Source of the DNA: an uncultured Myxococcales bacterium | GTDB taxonomy: Bacteria > Myxococcota_A > UBA9042 | Assembly: GCA_903883645.1 (NCBI GenBank) | Contig: CAISBR010000206.1 | Location: 40,289-104,288 of the forward strand | Direction: 5' to 3' | DNA length: 64,000 nucleotides | Part shown: positions 29,155-42,413 of the stretch, in pieces | Layout of the letters: each line of letters starts with the position of its first letter | Position numbering within the stretch: position 1 is the stretch's first letter | Notes under the pieces: generated by a model | Database searches by the model: none | The model's input: the letters and a program-made list of their open reading frames with translations, nothing else | What the model was told of the DNA's origin: nothing | Made by a program: the position numbers and the translations under genes

Positions 29155-29182
29155 TTGCAGCGCGCCCGGTCCGTGCTATGGT
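29155..29182 (+). promoter_or_regulatory. Candidate promoter for the AMIN-like protein gene
   Basis: TTGCAG - 16 bp - TATGGT, just downstream of the terminator. Confidence 0.4.
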
Positions 29183-29206
29183 AGGGGCGAGCGACCCGTG
29201 CGGGGC

Positions 29207-30025
29207 ATGGGCTTGGGTACTGCGATGCGCTGCTTTGGTCGAAATGCTTGGATGGGCATACTGCTGCTAGCAGGCAGCCTTGCTGTGAGCCAGGCGCCCG
29301 CCGTCGCCCACGCTGCCGAAAAGACGCCCGGAGAAAAGACGCCCAGAGAAAAGACGCCCGGAGAAAAGCCCCTGGCCGAAAAAGCCGATGGCAAAGCCGA
29401 TGCCGCCAAGAAAGGCGACAAGAAGGCCAAGGCAGCCGAAGCTCCTGCCGAAAAGGTCGAAAAAGCGGAAAAGACTGAGAAAGCCGACGAAGGTGGCGCG
29501 AGCCAAGTGACCGAAGCCGATGTGAAGCTGGGGCCATTTCAGGCGCCGCCGCGGCCGTTTCCGTTTCCGCTGCTTGGCGACGATCGCGCCCGCGAGGTCT
29601 TTGTCGATCGCGCTGGCAATCTGTATAAAGAACGCCCGTATAGCGGCAATGTGCCCGACTGGAACGCCTCGGTACCGTCGGTGGCGGGTGGGCGCTGCAA
29701 GGTTGAGCCGCAGACCCTGACTTGGGTGGGCTTCCAAAATAATGCAGACGGATCACGCGTGTACGTGCAGGTCGAAAAGGGCGCGTGCGGCTACGTGTAC
29801 CGGCCCGACGATCTGCACATTGTGATCGATCTGCCGCAAGTTACTGTTAGTTCGGATAATTTGAAGCGCGAGATCCTGACCGGCGCCTTCCCCACGGCGA
29901 TTGAGCAGGTGCGCGCCGAAGAAGTCCCCGGCAAAGGTACGCGCATCGTGATCGTGCTGCGCGAACACCGCCCGTATCTGTCGGCGCATTTGGGCAAGTA
30001 CCTGTTCGTCGACGTCACGCGCTGA
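29207..30025 (+). CDS. Secreted protein with Lys/Glu-rich linker and AMIN-like C-terminal domain
   Basis: Signal MGILLLAGSLAVSQAPAVAHA; C-terminal DLHIVIDLPQVTVSSDNLKREILTGAFPTAIEQVRAEEVPGKGTRIVIVLREHRPYLSAHLGKYLFVDVTR. Confidence 0.65.
   Translation: MGLGTAMRCFGRNAWMGILLLAGSLAVSQAPAVAHAAEKTPGEKTPREKTPGEKPLAEKADGKADAAKKGDKKAKAAEAPAEKVEKAEKTEKADEGGASQVTEADVKLGPFQAPPRPFPFPLLGDDRAREVFVDRAGNLYKERPYSGNVPDWNASVPSVAGGRCKVEPQTLTWVGFQNNADGSRVYVQVEKGACGYVYRPDDLHIVIDLPQVTVSSDNLKREILTGAFPTAIEQVRAEEVPGKGTRIVIVLREHRPYLSAHLGKYLFVDVTR
29318..29362. repeat. In-frame 15-bp tandem repeat (gaaaagacgcccgga) x3 encoding EKTPG/EKTPR
   Basis: Read directly. Confidence 0.9.
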
Positions 30026-30069
30026 GCCCGCCTGCCCCCTGGGGCCCGCCCGCCGCGCAGGAAAGCGAA

Positions 30070-31470
30070 ATGCCAGAAAAACCTGTGGAATTGCTGGGTG
30101 AATCGGCTGGTCCGGCGCCTGTTGTTGCAGCCAAGGTGCGCAAGCCGCGGGCGAGCAAGCCCAAAGCCCTGGCGACTGAGGCGCAAGCCCCCGCCGAGCC
30201 TAGCGAAAAGCCAAAGACCAAGCGGGCGCCACGGGCCAAGAAGGCCGAGTCGGCGATGACCCTGCTCGATCTGGCCGACGTGCCGGCACCGGCGCTACGC
30301 GAGCCTGCGCCAGAACCCGCGCTAACAGACAAACCTGTTGTAATTCAAATACTTGCACCCTCTACAGCGGCCATGGTGCAGCCCGAGCCCGCCCTGCACG
30401 CGGAGCCCGCGCAGACGCCCGTACAGGCCGCGTCCGAGCCCGCGCAACCGCGTTATCCGCGGCGTGGTGCACCGGTCGAGCCCGTGCAACGCCGCGTACC
30501 GCAACCTATTTCGCGACCTGTTTCCGAGCCGATTCGCCCCGCGCCGCAGCCACCCCGCGCCGTAGACATGGCCGAGCTGGCCGACCGGCAGCGGCAAGCC
30601 CGCGACCGGGCCCGCATGGGTGAGCGCGACGATCGACCCGCGCCGCGGCAGGCGCCGCCAGCACCGATCTCGATGCAGGAGCGGGCCCTGCGCAACCGGC
30701 CCCTGCGCGAAGAGGCGGCGCCGCGCCCGCAACCGAGCGAAGACGCGCCCCGGCCCCAGCACGAACACAGCGATAGCCTGCAACGCGCCTTGGAAGTGAG
30801 CCGCCATAAACGCGATTCCGACGAGGCGCCGCGGCCGATGGTGCCGATGGAGACCGCGGTCGGCCACGGTGGCGTAACGGTGGCGCTAGTCAGTCGCAAT
30901 CACCAAGGGCTGGTCGCCAACGCGCTGCAGCAGTGGCGGCAAGTGCTGGGCGGCACCGATGTGCGCTGGGCGCTGCTTGACCTGGGCTCGACCGACGACA
31001 GCGTAGCCGAAGTCGAAGATTTTCCGGGGATTCGCCTGGTACTGCGACCCGGTGGCCTAGTCGAGCCCGCGGCGACTTTGCAAGCGGCGCTGCAGCAGCT
31101 GACCGGCGATACGCTGGCGGTGGTGGATGTGCAGGCCCTGCCCGATCCGCTGCTCGCTGAGATGATTCGGCAAGTGCAAGGCGGCGCGGCGCTGGTGGTG
31201 GCCCCGCAGCAGCGGCCGGCGATGCTGGCGGTGTCGCGCACCACGTGGGAGAAGACGGGGTCGCAAGTGCCGAATTGGCAAGCCTGGGCCGAGCAACACG
31301 GCGGTCTGCGGCGGCTGGGCAGCGCGCACGGCCCCGAGCTGAGTGCCTCGCTGGTGGCGGCCCTGTTCCCGGCGCAAAAACCAAGGCGGCGCGACAAGTT
31401 GCTGGGGCTATTGCCCGCGGCGCTGCGGGTGCGGTTGCGGCTCTGGCGCAGTTTCTTCCCTAAATTCTAG
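30070..31470 (+). CDS. Disordered Pro/Ala-rich N-terminus with divergent GT2 (GT-A)-like C-terminal domain
   Basis: C-terminal VTVALVSRNHQGLVANALQQWRQVLGGTDVRWALLDLGSTDDSVAEVEDFPGIRLVLRPGG...LAVVDVQALPDPLLAEM. Confidence 0.6.
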   Translation: MPEKPVELLGESAGPAPVVAAKVRKPRASKPKALATEAQAPAEPSEKPKTKRAPRAKKAESAMTLLDLADVPAPALREPAPEPALTDKPVVIQILAPSTAAMVQPEPALHAEPAQTPVQAASEPAQPRYPRRGAPVEPVQRRVPQPISRPVSEPIRPAPQPPRAVDMAELADRQRQARDRARMGERDDRPAPRQAPPAPISMQERALRNRPLREEAAPRPQPSEDAPRPQHEHSDSLQRALEVSRHKRDSDEAPRPMVPMETAVGHGGVTVALVSRNHQGLVANALQQWRQVLGGTDVRWALLDLGSTDDSVAEVEDFPGIRLVLRPGGLVEPAATLQAALQQLTGDTLAVVDVQALPDPLLAEMIRQVQGGAALVVAPQQRPAMLAVSRTTWEKTGSQVPNWQAWAEQHGGLRRLGSAHGPELSASLVAALFPAQKPRRRDKLLGLLPAALRVRLRLWRSFFPKF

Positions 31471-31473
31471 AGT

Positions 31474-35169
<3,696 letters not shown>

Positions 35170-35175
35170 GCGCTC

Positions 35176-37200
35176 CTACCAGATCAAAAAAAGCCGCGTA
35201 TTTTCAGCGAACATGGGCTCGCCGGGCTTGCAGCCAAAGGCCTTGGCAAACTCAGGCAGTGCCGCTACCGGGCCATTGGTGCGAAAGCGCTCGGGGGCAT
35301 GAAAATCCGAACGAATCCGAACTCTCAGCCACTCGTCGCGGATGTTGCTGCGCCAGCTCTGGGCAAAGGCCACAAAGAATTCGCGCGCTTGCGTGTCGTT
35401 CATCTTCTTGCCCGGCACCGCCAGCTGCAGCGCCAGGTACGCCATCTTCAAACCCGCGATATCGGCCAGGTTTTCGCCCAGCGTCTGCTCGCCGCGCACC
35501 GCCACCCCCGGCAGCGCTTGGTACGCATCGTACTGCGCCACCACCTGCTGGGTCATTTTGTCATACGCGGCGCGGTCTTGCGGCGTCCACCAGGTGCGCA
35601 GATTGCCGTCGGCATCGTACTGGCTGCCCTGATCATCGAGCATGTGCATCAGCTCGTGGCCGATCGTCGACGCTAACCCACCGTAATTGATAGCATCACT
35701 GGCCTTCACATCCAGCAGCGGCGGCTGCAAAATCCCCGCCGTCAGCACAATCGTATTGGTGGTGGGGTCGTAGTAGGCATTGTTGGTCTGCGCCGCCAGG
35801 TACCACTCTTTCTTATCAACGGGTTTACCCAGCTTGGCCAGCTGCCGCCGCACCTCAAAGGCCTGCCCCTGCAGCACATTGTGCAAGTAGCCATCGCGCC
35901 TTAGCTGCATCGTCGCGTAATCGCGCCACTTCTCGGGGTAGCCCACCTCGGCTGCCAGCGTATCCACCTTGCGCAGGGCCTCTTTGCGGCTCTGCTCGCC
36001 CATCCACGTCAGCGCTTGCACTTGCTGGCGCAGGGCCTGCTTGTGCAGCTCAATCATTTCAACCACTTTCTTCTTAGCCGCCGGCGGGAAGGTGCGCTCG
36101 ACATAGGCCCGCCCCAAGTCGTCGCCCAGCGCCCGGTCTACCGCCCGCAGCACCCGCTTCCACCGCGGCGCCTGAGCGGTCTTGCCTGCCAACACCTTGC
36201 CGTAGAAGGCGAAATCCTGGTCATCCAGCGCCTGCGGCCCGTACGAAGCCAGCGAGCGCAGCACATTCCAGCGCAAGTAGGCCTGCCACGCCGCCACGGG
36301 CTGCGACTTCGTCAACTTGGCTAAGGTCTGGACAAATTCCGTCTGCCCCACCAGCAGCGTCGCCTCACTGGCCGGCACCCCCACCGCCGCAAAATAGCCC
36401 GGCCAATCGAATTCTGGAGCCAGTTTCTGCAGTTCAGCCCTGGTCAGCTTGTGGTAGTTGGCCTCGGGGTCGCGCAGCTGCACCATGGTCTTGCTGCCCG
36501 CCGCCAGCGCCGTCTCGAGCGCGAGCACTGCATCCGCAGCCTTTACAGCTACTTCGGTGGCATCGCCTGCCAGCTGCAAGGTTCGCTGCACATGCTCGCG
36601 GTACTGGGCGATCAGCTTCTTGCCCGCCTCGTCTTTGGCGAAGTAGTCATCGCGCTCGGGCAGGCCCAGACCGCCCTGAAACAACTGCAACGCATTGTCT
36701 TTACTACTTTTGTCGTCGGCCGCCACCCACACCACAAAGCCCGGGCGAATCCCCAGCTTGTGCAGCTGCCCCACCGCCTTGCCCAGCTCGCTCGCACTTT
36801 TTATCCCTTCGATTTCATTCAGAGTCGCCTGCAGCGGCTGCAGCCCCGCCTTGTCGATCGCCGCCGTGTCGAGCCCGCTCGCATAAAACGTGCCGAGCCG
36901 CTGCAGCCCCGCCACGCTACCCGGACTGCGCTGGGCCTCGTCTAAAATCGTTTTCTGTGTCAGCCAGTTGCGCTCATCCATCTCTTCGCTGACGCCGTAC
37001 GACGACCGCTCGGCTGGAATCGGCGTCGCCCCAAAGCCGCCGTTGGCATGGTCGTAAAAATCCTTACACGCCGCGATCTTAGGGTTCAAGTACCCAGCTG
37101 GCGGCAGAATCGCCGGCCCCGCCGGCTCGCCAGCGTGCGCCAGGCCCGCCGCCAAAATCGCCAGCCCCATCAGACCATTACCTAGCTTACGACCCTTCAT
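35176..37200 (-). CDS. M13 family (neprilysin/PepO-like) metallopeptidase
   Basis: NNAYYDPTTNTIVLTAGILQPPLL; HExxH in GHELMHMLDDQGSQYDADGNLRTWW; GENLADIAGLKMAY; signal peptide. Confidence 0.93.
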   Translation of the reverse strand: MKGRKLGNGLMGLAILAAGLAHAGEPAGPAILPPAGYLNPKIAACKDFYDHANGGFGATPIPAERSSYGVSEEMDERNWLTQKTILDEAQRSPGSVAGLQRLGTFYASGLDTAAIDKAGLQPLQATLNEIEGIKSASELGKAVGQLHKLGIRPGFVVWVAADDKSSKDNALQLFQGGLGLPERDDYFAKDEAGKKLIAQYREHVQRTLQLAGDATEVAVKAADAVLALETALAAGSKTMVQLRDPEANYHKLTRAELQKLAPEFDWPGYFAAVGVPASEATLLVGQTEFVQTLAKLTKSQPVAAWQAYLRWNVLRSLASYGPQALDDQDFAFYGKVLAGKTAQAPRWKRVLRAVDRALGDDLGRAYVERTFPPAAKKKVVEMIELHKQALRQQVQALTWMGEQSRKEALRKVDTLAAEVGYPEKWRDYATMQLRRDGYLHNVLQGQAFEVRRQLAKLGKPVDKKEWYLAAQTNNAYYDPTTNTIVLTAGILQPPLLDVKASDAINYGGLASTIGHELMHMLDDQGSQYDADGNLRTWWTPQDRAAYDKMTQQVVAQYDAYQALPGVAVRGEQTLGENLADIAGLKMAYLALQLAVPGKKMNDTQAREFFVAFAQSWRSNIRDEWLRVRIRSDFHAPERFRTNGPVAALPEFAKAFGCKPGEPMFAENTRLFLIW

Positions 37201-37215
37201 TGCCTTACCTCGCCG

Positions 37216-37686
37216 CTACTTCTTGAGCCCGCGCAGTGCCGCCAGCGCCTCGCCAATATGGGCGGTGGCCCGCAGCTGCGAGTCGAACGTCAGCGCAATC
37301 TTACCTTGCTGATCAATGACATATGTGACACGGCCGCGCAGAATCCCCAGCGTCGGCGTCACCCCATAGGCGCGGTGCACGGCGTTGTCGGTGTCGGCCA
37401 GCAGGCGAAACGGCAGGCGATGGTGAATCGCAAACGCCTTGTGCTTTTCGACCGAGTCGTCGCTGACACCCAAGACTTCCGCGCCCGCATCCTTAAAGTC
37501 GGCGTAATCATCGCGGAATTTACAGGCCTGCGCCGTGCACCCCGGCGTCTCGTCGCGCGGATAGAAGTAGACCACCGCCGGACCGCGCGCCAAAATCGTC
37601 TTTAGATTCTGTGGATTTCCATCCTGATCGGGCAGCGTAAAATCGGGGGCCACCTGCCCCACCGCCAGCATTTTGACACCAAACAT
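37216..37686 (-). CDS. bcp: Thioredoxin-dependent peroxiredoxin (BCP/PrxQ type)
   Basis: LAVGQVAPDFTLPDQDGNPQNLKTILARGPAVVYFYPRDETPGCTAQACKFRDDYADF. Confidence 0.93.
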   Translation of the reverse strand: MFGVKMLAVGQVAPDFTLPDQDGNPQNLKTILARGPAVVYFYPRDETPGCTAQACKFRDDYADFKDAGAEVLGVSDDSVEKHKAFAIHHRLPFRLLADTDNAVHRAYGVTPTLGILRGRVTYVIDQQGKIALTFDSQLRATAHIGEALAALRGLKK

Positions 37687-37852
37687 ATCGAGTTCCTGGG
37701 CCGGTCGCCGCCGGGGCGCGCAGTCTACGCGCAGCAGGGGGTGACGGCAAACCGCAACATTTTCATGAATCTGACACAAGGGTGCCACGTTGCAGACTTC
37801 GGCCACTTGCCGTAGGCCGCGAAAATTTGGGATGCTGCCGCCGAGGTGTTCG

Positions 37853-38692
37853 ATGCTCCGCATGCAAAAGATTCTGGTTTTCGTCCCTGTGCTCGCCCTG
37901 TTTGGCCTGGGCACAACCGGTTGCGACTTCTTGCAGGGGGTCGCGGACATAAACGCGACCTCGCAAACGGCGGCGCAGATGCCCTCGGTGGCCTACCAAG
38001 ACGCGATCTTGGTCGAGTCGCCGTCAAAAACCATGATGGCGGCCTACTATTGTCCGCAGGTGGCGCCGTTTCCGGCCTCGCTGGCCTGCAGTACTGCCTT
38101 TGGCAATCCGCCGGCGCCCGCGCAGATGCGGGTGTCGTTCGACATGCACTTTAAGGTGCAGAATCCCAACCACTTTCCGATTCCGGTGGCCGAACTGCTG
38201 GCCGCGACCGTCGTCTTCCCCGACAAGACCAACCAGAGCCTGGGCGCCGCCTGCATCGCCTTTTGCGGAGCCGAACAGCCCGGTTGCACAGGCCAGCCCG
38301 GCCCCGGCGCCTGCACATCCAAGACCGGCGACATCAAAAGCGCCAACGATTTTGCCAACGCCGCCGCGGGCTTTCTCGTCGCCTCGGGCGTGAGCTACCT
38401 AGCCGGTGGTCAGCCCAGTTTTGTCATGCCGCAGGTGGTGCAAGACGGCGAAATTACCGTCACCGCCCGGTTCTCCTTTGGTCCCGAGGCGTTGCTAGGC
38501 GTGCTCAAGCAGCTCGCCACGCAAGCGGTCGACCAGTATTCGGCGGGCAAGACGGTCGAATTCGTCATCCCGTACCGCATCGAGGGCGGCGTGTGGTTCG
38601 ATGTGGGCTCGCTCGGCCGCGTCGCGCTGGGCTACGGCCCGGTCGATGGCACCTGGACCATCCCCGCCAGCCAAATCATCCCCAAGCAGTAA
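37853..38692 (+). CDS. Hypothetical lipoprotein
   Basis: MQKILVFVPVLALFGLGTTGCDFLQG lipobox; possible LEA/WHy-like section VSFDMHFKVQNPNHFPIPVAELLAATVV. Confidence 0.7.
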   Translation: MLRMQKILVFVPVLALFGLGTTGCDFLQGVADINATSQTAAQMPSVAYQDAILVESPSKTMMAAYYCPQVAPFPASLACSTAFGNPPAPAQMRVSFDMHFKVQNPNHFPIPVAELLAATVVFPDKTNQSLGAACIAFCGAEQPGCTGQPGPGACTSKTGDIKSANDFANAAAGFLVASGVSYLAGGQPSFVMPQVVQDGEITVTARFSFGPEALLGVLKQLATQAVDQYSAGKTVEFVIPYRIEGGVWFDVGSLGRVALGYGPVDGTWTIPASQIIPKQ

Positions 38693-38698
38693 CATATT

Positions 38699-39460
38699 GT
38701 GACTACAGAGCCTTTGACCCTGTTGGGTCTGTGCGCGGCCGCGTTCGTGGCGGGTGTGGTCGACGCGATCGCCGGCGGTGGCGGTCTGCTCACCCTGCCC
38801 GCGCTGCTGCTGGCGGGTCTGCCGGTGCCGCTGGCGCTGGGTACCAACAAGGGCCAGGCGGTGTTTGGCTCGGCCACAGCACTGCTGACCTTTGCCCGCG
38901 CCGACAAGATCGAGCGCACACGGCTAAAGTGGCTGTTTCTACCCGGTTTTATCGGTTCTCTACTGGGTGCGGCGGCGGTCGTGTTGCTGGCGCCGGCCCT
39001 ACTGCGACCTGTGGTGCTGGTGCTGCTGATTGCCGTCGCCGCGTTCTTGGCGCTGCGGCCGCCGCTGCAGGTGCCCACCCAGCCGACAGGTGGCAACCCC
39101 GCGCTGCGCATGGTGCTTTTGGCCCTTGGCATCGGCGCCTACGACGGCTTTTTTGGCCCCGGCACCGGCACCTTCCTCATCATCGGCCTAGTGGCGCTGC
39201 TGGGCGACGACTTGACCCGCGGCTCGGCCCACGCCAAGGTCGTCAACTTTGCCTCGAACCTCGCGGCGATGCTGCTGTTTCTGCAGCGGGGCACCATCGT
39301 GTGGTCGATCGCGCTGCCCATGGCGCTGCTGCAGGCGACGGGCGGTCTGGTGGGGGCCAAGCTGGCGGTGCGCGGTGGCGATGGCCTGGTGCGCAAGGTG
39401 GTGCTGCTGGTGGTGGCGGCGCTGTGTGCGCGGCTGGGGTGGGATCTTTTGCGGGGTTGA
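38699..39460 (+). CDS. TSUP (TauE/SafE) family membrane transporter
   Basis: AAAFVAGVVDAIAGGGGLLTLPALLLAGLPVPLALGTNKGQAVFGSATALLTFARADKI; GAYDGFFGPGTGTFLI; GTG start. Confidence 0.93.
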   Translation: MTTEPLTLLGLCAAAFVAGVVDAIAGGGGLLTLPALLLAGLPVPLALGTNKGQAVFGSATALLTFARADKIERTRLKWLFLPGFIGSLLGAAAVVLLAPALLRPVVLVLLIAVAAFLALRPPLQVPTQPTGGNPALRMVLLALGIGAYDGFFGPGTGTFLIIGLVALLGDDLTRGSAHAKVVNFASNLAAMLLFLQRGTIVWSIALPMALLQATGGLVGAKLAVRGGDGLVRKVVLLVVAALCARLGWDLLRG

Positions 39461-39655
39461 CGGGTTACACGCCCTAAGAACCCCGGGTGCCGCGATCCAG
39501 CCACAAGCGCTCGGCATGGGCAGCGCACAAACTCTGCAAGCTGACCTGAGCAAGTCGGCATGATACCGGTCTCAGTCTCAGTGATACCGCGATCCCAGCA
39601 TCAACCTCGCGATCTCCCTGTTTTCTCGGGCCTTCATCTTGGCACGCAGCCTGCG

Positions 39656-39685
39656 TTGCCCAGCCCCGTCCGCAACCGCTACACT
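39656..39685 (+). promoter_or_regulatory. Candidate promoter for the 55-aa ORF
   Basis: TTGCCC - 18 bp - TACACT, 17 bp upstream of the ATG. Confidence 0.45.
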
Positions 39686-39702
39686 GCCCGCGGAGGTGCA
39701 GA

Positions 39703-39870
39703 ATGCGGTTTGAGCGGCAAGACAACTGGCAGGCCGACGTGCGACCTGTAACCAAGAAACTGCCGGAATTACTTAGTGAAGCCGAGAACTTAGAAGGCGA
39801 GCGCCTGTCGCCCATCAAGTACGAATCTATCGACGGTACGCAAAAACACCGAGGGCCGGCTCCCCGCTAA
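39703..39870 (+). CDS. Small hypothetical protein (55 aa)
   Basis: ATG preceded by cggagg; reads MRFERQDNWQADVRPVTKKLPELLSEAENLEGERLSPIKYESIDGTQKHRGPAPR*; below the cut-off of the supplied ORF track. Confidence 0.55.
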   Translation: MRFERQDNWQADVRPVTKKLPELLSEAENLEGERLSPIKYESIDGTQKHRGPAPR

Positions 39871-39893
39871 GGAAGTCGGCCCTCGCCGTTTTT
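39843..39893. terminator. Bidirectional intrinsic terminator
   Basis: cgagggccg ... cggccctcg with T-run on the right (ccgttttt) and A-run on the left (aaaaacac), serving the 55-aa ORF and the convergent gene. Confidence 0.8.
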
Positions 39894-39908
39894 GGCTAGC
39901 TTTTCAGC

Positions 39909-41099
39909 TTAGTACGAGGTCATACCGCAGACGACGGGGCGGCCAAGGGCGCCGAACACGACCTCGCCTTCCATCGCACCGGTCTGGCGGTCGAGCATCA
40001 GCACCGAGCCGATACCGGTCGTCAAGAACACGGCCTTGCTGTACTGGGGCAGCGAGATGCGCTGAATCTTGCGGGGCGCCGGCACCGTGCGCAGCTGCTT
40101 CAGGTCGGCCACATCGAACACGCGCAGGTGCGTCGCGATCGCGTTGTTGCCCACTTCGTCGGCCGGCACGGGGTGGCGGTCGTAGTCGGTGACCCACAGT
40201 TCCTTGCTATCGGGCGACCAGCGCACATCGTGCGGCAGACCGTCGCCCTTGGCGTAGGTAATGTGGCGCTTGTTCGCGGTGTTCGCTGTCTCCCACACCG
40301 TGACCGTGCCCAGATCGTAGTCGGCCGAAGCCAGCCACTTGCCGTCGGGCGAAACATCCAAGCCGTCCGGCGCGATGCGATGCTGGCCATCGGGCAGCGG
40401 CGCCAGAGCCTGATCCGCGACCTGCAGCGTATCGACCACATTCCAGGTCGCGGTGTCGATCACGCTGACGGTGCCGCCGTGCACATTGTTAATGTACAGG
40501 TGCTTACCATCGGCGGGGAAGCTGGCCATCGCCGGCGAGTGCAGCGCAATCGTCTTGATAACCTTGTCGGTCTGCGTATCCAAGATCGCGATCGAGTCAT
40601 CGGGCAGACCCGAGGGCAAGAACACCTTGGACTCTTCGTCCGACAACTCCATGCGGCTTGTAATCACCACGTAGCGCCCATCGGGGCTCGCAGTAAACAA
40701 GTGCAGGTTAATCGGCGACTTGCCCAGAATCTTCTGGGTGTAGCTCTTGCCGTCTTCGCTGAGCGTCAGCTTAACCAGCGTGTTGTCGTCGCGGTTGCCC
40801 GTGTAGACAGTGCGGTTATCGGGCAGCACAGCGACCTGGTGCACGCCGTAGTGGCCCACCTTGATCGACTGCACCTTCTCGAAGTTCAGCATGTCGACCA
40901 CGCCGAGCTCACCGTCGACGAGCACCACGAAGCCCAGCTTGTGCACCGAAGTGCTGCCAGCATTCGAAGTCTGCGTAGTTGCGGCAGTTTGCTGCGTATT
41001 GCAGCCGATCGCCGTCAGTGCGGCGAGCGATACTACGACCGCGCTCCCCACGCGCGCCGTGCGGCGGATCCACATCCCGGCCCCTTTGTTCTGTCGCAT
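39909..41099 (-). CDS. YVTN-type beta-propeller lipoprotein
   Basis: SLAALTAIGCNTQ lipobox; repeated SIAILDTQTDKVIKTI, TVSVIDTATWNVVDTL, GLDVSPDGKWLASADYDLGTVTVWE units. Confidence 0.85.
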   Translation of the reverse strand: MRQNKGAGMWIRRTARVGSAVVVSLAALTAIGCNTQQTAATTQTSNAGSTSVHKLGFVVLVDGELGVVDMLNFEKVQSIKVGHYGVHQVAVLPDNRTVYTGNRDDNTLVKLTLSEDGKSYTQKILGKSPINLHLFTASPDGRYVVITSRMELSDEESKVFLPSGLPDDSIAILDTQTDKVIKTIALHSPAMASFPADGKHLYINNVHGGTVSVIDTATWNVVDTLQVADQALAPLPDGQHRIAPDGLDVSPDGKWLASADYDLGTVTVWETANTANKRHITYAKGDGLPHDVRWSPDSKELWVTDYDRHPVPADEVGNNAIATHLRVFDVADLKQLRTVPAPRKIQRISLPQYSKAVFLTTGIGSVLMLDRQTGAMEGEVVFGALGRPVVCGMTSY

Positions 41100-41398
41100 T
41101 CTTTCCCCCTCTCGGTCGCGATCGGAAACACACCGATAGAAGACACGCATAAAACAGGGACAAAAGCGCGGCTGGCTTTCATCCGTCGAATCAAGTTCTT
41201 CGCGGTTCGCAGCCGCCGCGAGCGATGCAAAATCGCCTTTGGCAGGGATGAGCTGCGGGCTCCGAGCTGGGGTGCGTAGGCAACCCGACACGGCTCCACG
41301 CGTCAGTCTAGCAACACTTGCCGCGCCTCGTCCACAGAAAATCGCGCAAATCTGGTGCGGTTCATCGCCGCACGCCACAAAGACCGTTCGCGACCGGC

Positions 41399-42340
41399 TT
41401 AGACGCGGGTGTCGAGGTCCAAATCATAGTCCTCGGGATTGCTCGGCGTGTTGCAAAATGCCTCGAGCCAGGCCACGTACTCGTCGTCGAGACCCACCAA
41501 CCGCGCGCCCGGCACGATCTTTTCGGTATTGGTCGGATGCGAGATGCGGTTCCAGAACCACCAGCGCGGCAAGCAGATGTAGGCCTCGGCCCACACGATT
41601 TCGCCCACACCGGGGCCCGTGCCCTCGATCTCAACGGCAAAAGTGCGACGCACCAGGTGCCAACCCTCTTTTTCTTGCGGGTCGAGCTGGGCTTCAAGTT
41701 CGGCCTGCTTCATGCGGTACAGGGCGCCTTTGACGCGGCCGCCACGCTTTGGCAGCAACGTTGCGTAATTATGCTGACCATTGCCGCTATCTTTGGCGAA
41801 GGCGATCTGCCAGCCGTCGGCGCGGCCAATGCGATGCGGCTCGACCACGTTCAGTTTGCGCCGCTCGGCCATATGGAACATGTTCGAAGCATAGCCGAAA
41901 TACCAGGCTGTCGGCCCCGGGAACGGGCGGTCGTCCGCCAAGATCGCGCCGGGCCAGGTCGGCACATCGGCGAAGGCCCCCGTCCACACGTGCACGATCG
42001 CTTCGATGGTCGGCCCATCCGACCCGACATGCACTGCTATGATTTTGCGCGAGAACTCGCCACCCAGCGCGGCTTCGAGGCTGTGCAGCAGCTTGGCGTC
42101 GCACGTGTAAAGCTCGCCAGGCACCCAGCTGTCGCCACCGCCGCGCACGGCGAGGCCCACGCCCTGCACGCCGCTCAGCTTGTAACCGACGCCCTTGACG
42201 CGGCCACGACCGCGAAAAACCGCAGTGGTTAGCAGGTGATGTGCCGACTCGCCCCAGCAGAGCGAGCCGCAGACGTACAGCGGCAAGGGCAGCCGGCCCG
42301 CGACCGGCAAGTCGCTGGGATTATGAAAGGACTTTGACAC
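41399..42340 (-). CDS. Tandem gamma-glutamylcyclotransferase-like (GGCT/AIG2) protein
   Basis: First unit LYVCGSLCWGESAHHLL...GRGRVKGVGYKLSGVQGVGLAVRGGGDSWVPGELY; second AWYFGYASNMFHMAERRKLNV...GGRVKGALYRM; GTG start with GGAG. Confidence 0.72.
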   Translation of the reverse strand: MSKSFHNPSDLPVAGRLPLPLYVCGSLCWGESAHHLLTTAVFRGRGRVKGVGYKLSGVQGVGLAVRGGGDSWVPGELYTCDAKLLHSLEAALGGEFSRKIIAVHVGSDGPTIEAIVHVWTGAFADVPTWPGAILADDRPFPGPTAWYFGYASNMFHMAERRKLNVVEPHRIGRADGWQIAFAKDSGNGQHNYATLLPKRGGRVKGALYRMKQAELEAQLDPQEKEGWHLVRRTFAVEIEGTGPGVGEIVWAEAYICLPRWWFWNRISHPTNTEKIVPGARLVGLDDEYVAWLEAFCNTPSNPEDYDLDLDTRV

Positions 42341-42413
42341 GATGAGCTCCAGTGGGGGCGAACGGGTCGCGCCGAGAGAGTGCCGCGGCCGCGACCGAGG
42401 GTCAAGGTGGCCG

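Noticed and set aside
38263-39477. Plus-strand ORF (404 aa)
   Set aside because: Alternate frame over a lipoprotein and a TSUP transporter; Arg/Gly-rich, no family motif.
40128-41279. Plus-strand ORF (383 aa)
   Set aside because: Antisense to the YVTN lipoprotein; no motif or RBS.
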